Source: Rothia sp035916755
Lineage (GTDB): Bacteria; Actinomycetota; Actinomycetes; Actinomycetales; Micrococcaceae
DNA: 64,000 bases
Assembly: GCF_035916755.1 (NCBI RefSeq)
Contig: NZ_JAYWIX010000005.1
Coordinates: 62,001 to 126,000, forward strand
Direction: 5' to 3'
Made by a program: the position numbers and the translations under genes. Position 1 is the first letter of the stretch. Each line of letters begins with the position of its first letter. Below the pieces are notes generated by a model. That model searched no databases. It saw nothing but the letters and a program-made list of their open reading frames with translations, and was not told the DNA's origin. Below, one piece after another: positions 60,604-64,000 of the stretch.

Positions 60604-60783
60604 GACAGCATTCTGTTGTGTAGGAGCTACATTTCTAGAACTGATGTTTTCTGTGGATAAAGTTTCTCCCAGTCTCAACGGATTGCGCCAAAAAAGATTT
60701 TTTATCGGTCAGGTTATTACAGCGCATATACAGATATCCACAGGGTAGCTTCACCACCCGTAGGTAGAGCCCCACCCCTCGTA

Positions 60784-60845
60784 GGGACCAGAAAAATGCC
60801 GAAAGTAGGTCATGACAAGAAGTATTGTGGGAGGAATCTGGTCCC
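60784..60845 (-). repeat. Right 62-bp inverted repeat flanking the DUF559 gene
   Basis: Reverse-complemented, it reads GGGACCAGATTCCTCCC at one end and TTTTCTGGTCCC at the other, the same 62-base length as the left copy. It lies about 180 bases upstream of the DUF559 start and includes the false early starts of pmt. Confidence 0.85.
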
Positions 60846-60854
60846 AACTAGATA

Positions 60855-60874
60855 GGACCAGAGGAAGCTGGTCC
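60855..60874. repeat. Third GGACCAG...CTGGTCC hairpin
   Basis: A perfect seven-base palindrome (GGACCAG-AGGAAG-CTGGTCC) sits ten bases beyond the right repeat. It has the same end sequence as the 62-base repeats, which suggests a family of short elements in this spot. Confidence 0.75.
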
Positions 60875-60922
60875 CCACGCGTCCGCGCGCATGATTCACC
60901 TGCCCCAGGTAGCATAGCTAGG

Positions 60923-62530
60923 GTGACATCTAACCCAACCTCTGCCGTCCTGACCCTCAAAGACGCTTTCACCGAGTCAGCCCTCCGGGCACGGCTAGCT
61001 GTAACAGCGGTACCGCTGCCCCGCTACGGCTGGGTGGCGCCCCTACTTGTGCTAGTACTGGCCGGGCTCATGCGTTTTGTGAACCTGGCTAACCCTAACG
61101 CCATCGTCTTTGACGAAACCTACTACGCTAAAGACGCCTACTCCCTGTTGCACTTTGGGTACGAGCGCAACTGGTCTGATACAGCCAACGAGACTTTCGT
61201 TGCCGGAGCCCCATCGGGCATCCTTGAAACCGCCGAATATGTGGTCCACCCGCCGGTTGGTAAGTGGATGATCGCCTTCGGCATGGCAGTTTTTGGGGAC
61301 GATAACCCCTTGGGGTGGCGCTTTGCCGCAGCACTCACCGGCACCCTATCGGTAGGTCTGGTCATGCTGGCTGGTTGGCTGCTCTTCCGCTCAGTGACGG
61401 TAGCGTCCCTGGCCGGCCTGCTGATTTCTATTGACGGTCTGCACTTTGTGCAGTCCCGCTTTGCCCTGCTAGATATCTTCCTCATGTTCTGGCTGCTGGC
61501 CACCTTCGTAGCCCTGCTGCTTGACCGATACCAGGGTAGGCGCCAGCTTGCTACCCGAATCGCAGCTCACGCCCGCGAGCACAAGGGCGCCCCCACCGAC
61601 GACTTTATGCGCTACGGCCCCTGGTTGGGCTTCCGCTACTGGCGGTTTATCGCCGGTATCTGCGCGGGTCTGGCGGTCGGCGTCAAATGGAACGCCCTCT
61701 TCTTCATCGCTATCTTCGGCCTGCTCACGGTCTTCTGGGACGCTAACGCCCGCCGTATTGCCGGTATCCGCCGCTGGTATGTCGCGGGCTTCCTGCGCGA
61801 CGGCGTCCTCGCCTTCTTCGCCTTCATCGGTACCGGCCTGCTCACCTACCTGGCCACCTGGATCGGCTGGTTCCTCTCAGATTCCGCCTACAACCGTAAC
61901 TGGGCAGCAGAGCACCCCGGCGAAGGAGTTCTCTGGTTGCCAGAATCTCTGCGCTCACTCTGGGAGTACCACCGCTCCGCCTATGCCTTCCATTCGGGGT
62001 TGGATTCCCCCCACACCTACGAGTCCCCGGCCTGGCAGTGGCTGATTTTGGGTCGCCCCACCAGCTACTACTATGAGTCCCCTGACCTGGGGGTTAACGG
62101 CTGTACGGTTGACTCCTGTTCTGAGGCAGTGCTGAATATCGGCAACCCGCTCATCTGGTGGTCCTTTATCATCGTTGCGGCCCTGTCCCTGCTCATTGTG
62201 CTGCTGCGCCGCGACTGGCGTTTTGCAACCCTTTTCGCGGTCTTTGCGGTAGGCTACTTCCCCTGGTTTGCCTACCCCGAGCGCACCATGTTCTTCTTCT
62301 ACGCCCTCTCCTTCGAGCCCTACCTGATTCTTATGCTGGCAGGTATTTTGGGGCTGGCGTTAGGACGCCCGGGCGACAGCGTACGCCGCCGCCGGGCCGG
62401 GCTACTGGTGGTAGGGCTCTTTGTGGTCTTTGCGCTGTTAGTCTCTATCTACTACTGGCCGATTTGGACGGCTCAGACTGTCCCCTACACCGAGTGGCGC
62501 GAGCGCATGTGGTTTGACGCCTGGATTTAG
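60923..62530 (+). CDS. pmt: Protein O-mannosyltransferase (GT39)
   Basis: Pmt transfers mannose from polyprenyl-phosphomannose to serine or threonine of secreted proteins during Sec export. The protein has about ten helices and the conserved ANPNAIVFDETYYAKDAYS loop with the D-E pair, VHPPVGKWMIAFG and DGLHFVQSRFALLDIFLMFW. The ATG at 60812 would lie in the right inverted repeat, so the GTG at 60923 is preferred, giving about 535 residues. In many actinobacteria pmt is directly divergent from rsmI; here the repeat-flanked gene separates them. Confidence 0.94.
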   Translation: MTSNPTSAVLTLKDAFTESALRARLAVTAVPLPRYGWVAPLLVLVLAGLMRFVNLANPNAIVFDETYYAKDAYSLLHFGYERNWSDTANETFVAGAPSGILETAEYVVHPPVGKWMIAFGMAVFGDDNPLGWRFAAALTGTLSVGLVMLAGWLLFRSVTVASLAGLLISIDGLHFVQSRFALLDIFLMFWLLATFVALLLDRYQGRRQLATRIAAHAREHKGAPTDDFMRYGPWLGFRYWRFIAGICAGLAVGVKWNALFFIAIFGLLTVFWDANARRIAGIRRWYVAGFLRDGVLAFFAFIGTGLLTYLATWIGWFLSDSAYNRNWAAEHPGEGVLWLPESLRSLWEYHRSAYAFHSGLDSPHTYESPAWQWLILGRPTSYYYESPDLGVNGCTVDSCSEAVLNIGNPLIWWSFIIVAALSLLIVLLRRDWRFATLFAVFAVGYFPWFAYPERTMFFFYALSFEPYLILMLAGILGLALGRPGDSVRRRRAGLLVVGLFVVFALLVSIYYWPIWTAQTVPYTEWRERMWFDAWI

Positions 62531-62534
62531 GGGT

Positions 62535-63557
62535 CTACTTGGTCAGGAGTTCTTTGAGCTCCTGGCGCTCTGCCCGGCGCTTGAGGGCTAGCTGCTTGCG
62601 GTAGCGGGTAGGCCAGGTCATGGCGAGGACGGCTGCCGTTATTAAGAGGGTGAGGGCACCTGCGGTGGCGGCTGCGTCCACCCAGAACTGGGGCGGGTAG
62701 AGACGAATGAGGGTGTCGCTCATGCGGAACTGCCAGTTGCCCTGGGGGAAGAAGACCTCGTGGAAGGTGGTGAAGAAGGCTTCCCAGCCGATAGCACCGG
62801 CAACGCCCAGACCGATAAGCAGGGCTAGGGTGAGCCAAGCACCGGTGAAAAGGGAGGAACGCAGGACGCCCGGGGCCCGCAGGCGCAGGGTTCTAGCTGA
62901 GAGCAGGGCAAGGACCAGCATGATGAGGGCAAAGATCATACTGATCAGCATGACCCGTTTGACGTCGGTCATGTGCTCAACCTCGCTGGCAAGGAAGGCA
63001 GCTTTACCGCCTGTAGTGATATCGGCCAGGTAGGTATGGGGGGCAAAGTTCAAGATATAGTCCAGCCCGTAGGAGCCCAGGCGCAGTCTTTCCTGGGTAT
63101 CGAAGCCGTAGCTATCTACCGGGAAACCGGGGCGATGATATTCGAGCCAGAGGAAAGCGGGGCTGGCGACGGCACGCACAGCTAGCATGATGGTCAGCAC
63201 GGGAACAGCCAGGGCGATGAGGGCCCGGCGCAGCCCCAGCAGGCGGGGCTTGTCGTCTACCGCGACGTCGCGGGCTTCGGCGCGTTCTGAAGCCGGGGTG
63301 GCTTCGGGAGCGGACGCGCTGACTTCGGGGGCAGCCACCGCAGCCTGGGGCGCGGTCCAGGGGGTGGCCTCGGAGGGAGCGTCCGCCCCGGTCTGCTCTG
63401 CCATTGGACTGGTGTCGTCTACCTCGTAGGCGGTAGGAGCCGGAGTCTGAATACCGCGCTCAGCCCTGCGGGCTGACAGTAGGCTATCGGCCTTAGGCGT
63501 AGTGACAGCGGGGCTGAGTTTCTTCCACTCCTGGTTCTGGTCTGGCTGCTGGGCCAC
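62535..63557 (-). CDS. TIGR01906/DUF1461 membrane protein, Lit-related
   Basis: The 340-residue protein has a proline/alanine/serine-rich N-terminal 100 residues and then about five membrane helices. VEHMTDVKRVMLI and ITFFTTFHEVFFPQGNWQF-like segments (AFFTTFHEVFFPQGNWQFR in the sequence) match the conserved H-x-x-DVK and F-H-x-x-FF-P-x-G-x-W blocks of DUF1461. The DUF1461 protein Lit from some Firmicutes makes lyso-form lipoproteins; function here is not established. It is convergent with pmt, with only 4 bases between the stops. Confidence 0.85.
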   Translation of the reverse strand: MAQQPDQNQEWKKLSPAVTTPKADSLLSARRAERGIQTPAPTAYEVDDTSPMAEQTGADAPSEATPWTAPQAAVAAPEVSASAPEATPASERAEARDVAVDDKPRLLGLRRALIALAVPVLTIMLAVRAVASPAFLWLEYHRPGFPVDSYGFDTQERLRLGSYGLDYILNFAPHTYLADITTGGKAAFLASEVEHMTDVKRVMLISMIFALIMLVLALLSARTLRLRAPGVLRSSLFTGAWLTLALLIGLGVAGAIGWEAFFTTFHEVFFPQGNWQFRMSDTLIRLYPPQFWVDAAATAGALTLLITAAVLAMTWPTRYRKQLALKRRAERQELKELLTK

Positions 63558-63622
63558 GGCGGGTTTCCTCCCGGGTGTCTAGGGTGCGTCTGCCTGTGTA
63601 TTCTACGCGCTAGAAACCAAAA

Positions 63623-63665
63623 ACTCCCGCCCGGGCACCGGGGGGGCGATGCTAGGGGCGGGAGT
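63623..63665 (-). terminator. Terminator after the L,D-transpeptidase gene
   Basis: ACTCCCGCCC (63656-63665 on the minus strand) pairs with GGGCGGGAGT (63623-63632). TTTTTGG follows on the minus strand. Confidence 0.82.
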
Positions 63666-63695
63666 GTTGCAGTCTGTGCCGGTTAGGCTCTGGTC

Positions 63696-64000
63696 TTACC
63701 AGTTACCCTTCCAGGTGGAGTCGTGGTAGTTGGCGAAGGGGATGTTCCAGTCGCCGTAGCCGTCGTCGGGGTCAGCCTGGGGGTAACCGGTGTTAACGGT
63801 CTCCACCACATCGCCTACGCCAAAGGTGTTGTAGAAGAACTTAGCGTCATCGGGCAGCATGCCGATGCAGCCGTGGGAGACGTTCGCGCGGCCCACTGAC
63901 GCCCAGGCTGAGGGCAAGGCCTGGTGCACGAACACGCCGCCGGAGGTCAGTCGAGCGGTCCAGGAGGCCCAGAAAGGCTCGTAGTAGTGGGGGTCGTTTT
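63696..64000 (-). CDS. L,D-transpeptidase (YkuD), C-terminal part
   Basis: The gene leaves at the right edge; about 100 C-terminal residues are visible. VSHGCIGMLPDDAKFFY has the catalytic histidine-cysteine motif of YkuD, and GGVFVHQALPSAWASVGRA is the preceding conserved strand (quoted in part). These enzymes make 3-3 peptide crosslinks in the outer wall; in actinobacteria they often have Ig-like N-terminal domains and a signal peptide. Those parts are beyond the window. Confidence 0.93.
   Translation of the reverse strand, partial: NDPHYYEPFWASWTARLTSGGVFVHQALPSAWASVGRANVSHGCIGMLPDDAKFFYNTFGVGDVVETVNTGYPQADPDDGYGDWNIPFANYHDSTWKGNW

Noticed and set aside
59612..60845. Complete insertion sequence or transposon
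   Set aside because: There is no transposase, and no target-site duplication can be seen outside the repeats. It is reported as a repeat-flanked gene of unknown mobility.
60751..60972. Small proteins encoded within the two 62-base repeats (similar peptides at 59557-59814 and 60751-60972)
   Set aside because: Their similarity is explained by the inverted repeat itself; starts and surrounding frames overlap rsmI and pmt.
1..64000. CRISPR arrays, rRNA genes, prophage, toxin-antitoxin pairs
   Set aside because: No regularly spaced repeats, rRNA, integrase or phage structural genes were seen. The AbiEi-like gene has no toxin partner next to it.

Overview
The window looks like the chromosome of a mid-GC actinobacterium of the Micrococcaceae, with Rothia the most plausible genus. 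This is inferred from protein style, moderately high GC, GTG starts and actinobacterial gene order, not from a database search. The gene set includes SufS/SufU, Pmt next to RsmI, a TIGR01906/DUF1461 protein and an L,D-transpeptidase. I see no rRNA, CRISPR array or prophage. There is one tRNA, tRNA-Gln(UUG).

A conserved housekeeping backbone runs through the window: mfd (1497-5141), sufU-sufS (17858-19666), pth-rplY (22515-23852), prs-glmU-tRNA-Gln (44501-47099), an ABC-F ATPase (47963-49789), then rsmA-ispE, tatD and rsmI (54492-59574) and pmt (60923-62530). In many actinobacteria these genes lie close together. Here they are separated by blocks of surface-polysaccharide genes.

Block 1 (5493-17095, mostly +) has a lipoprotein, a 1043-residue secreted fibrinogen-like/beta-propeller protein, a CDP-alcohol phosphatidyltransferase, a GT2, a polymerase/ligase-like membrane protein, a MOP flippase, a Wzz-like protein with a degenerate kinase domain, an Alg14/Alg13-like pair and a DUF2505 protein. 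A TagD-like cytidylyltransferase faces it. Block 2 (19856-22484, -) holds an AT-rich acyltransferase and a GT8, with a decayed IS5-type transposase between them. Block 3 (24260-31667) has an AT-rich GT4, the dTDP-L-rhamnose genes (an RmlC-RmlD fusion, RmlB and a divergent RmlA), a bacterial tyrosine kinase and a nucleotidyltransferase/PqqD-like pair. Block 4 (31707-44372, all -) is a tight operon of about eleven genes. It includes a four-domain NeuB-type nonulosonate synthase fusion, a NeuA-type cytidylyltransferase, a Wzy-like protein and many glycosyltransferases. Block 5 (47203-54403) has a low-molecular-weight phosphatase, a frameshifted GT pseudogene, a GT2, a GT4 and an ABC exporter.

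Taken together the region encodes a rhamnose- and nonulosonate-containing glycan. A flippase/polymerase/chain-length system and an ABC exporter would assemble and export it, and a tyrosine kinase/phosphatase pair may control it. No classical initiating sugar-1-phosphate transferase is visible.

The most unusual structure is at 59612-60845. A wHTH + DUF559 nuclease-like gene sits between two 62-bp inverted copies of a palindromic repeat, inserted between the normally adjacent divergent genes rsmI and pmt. Other points worth a second look are the nucleotidyltransferase/PqqD pair inside a capsule locus, the NeuB fusion without NeuC, the degenerate BY-kinase domain, and a structured leader upstream of the lipoprotein gene.
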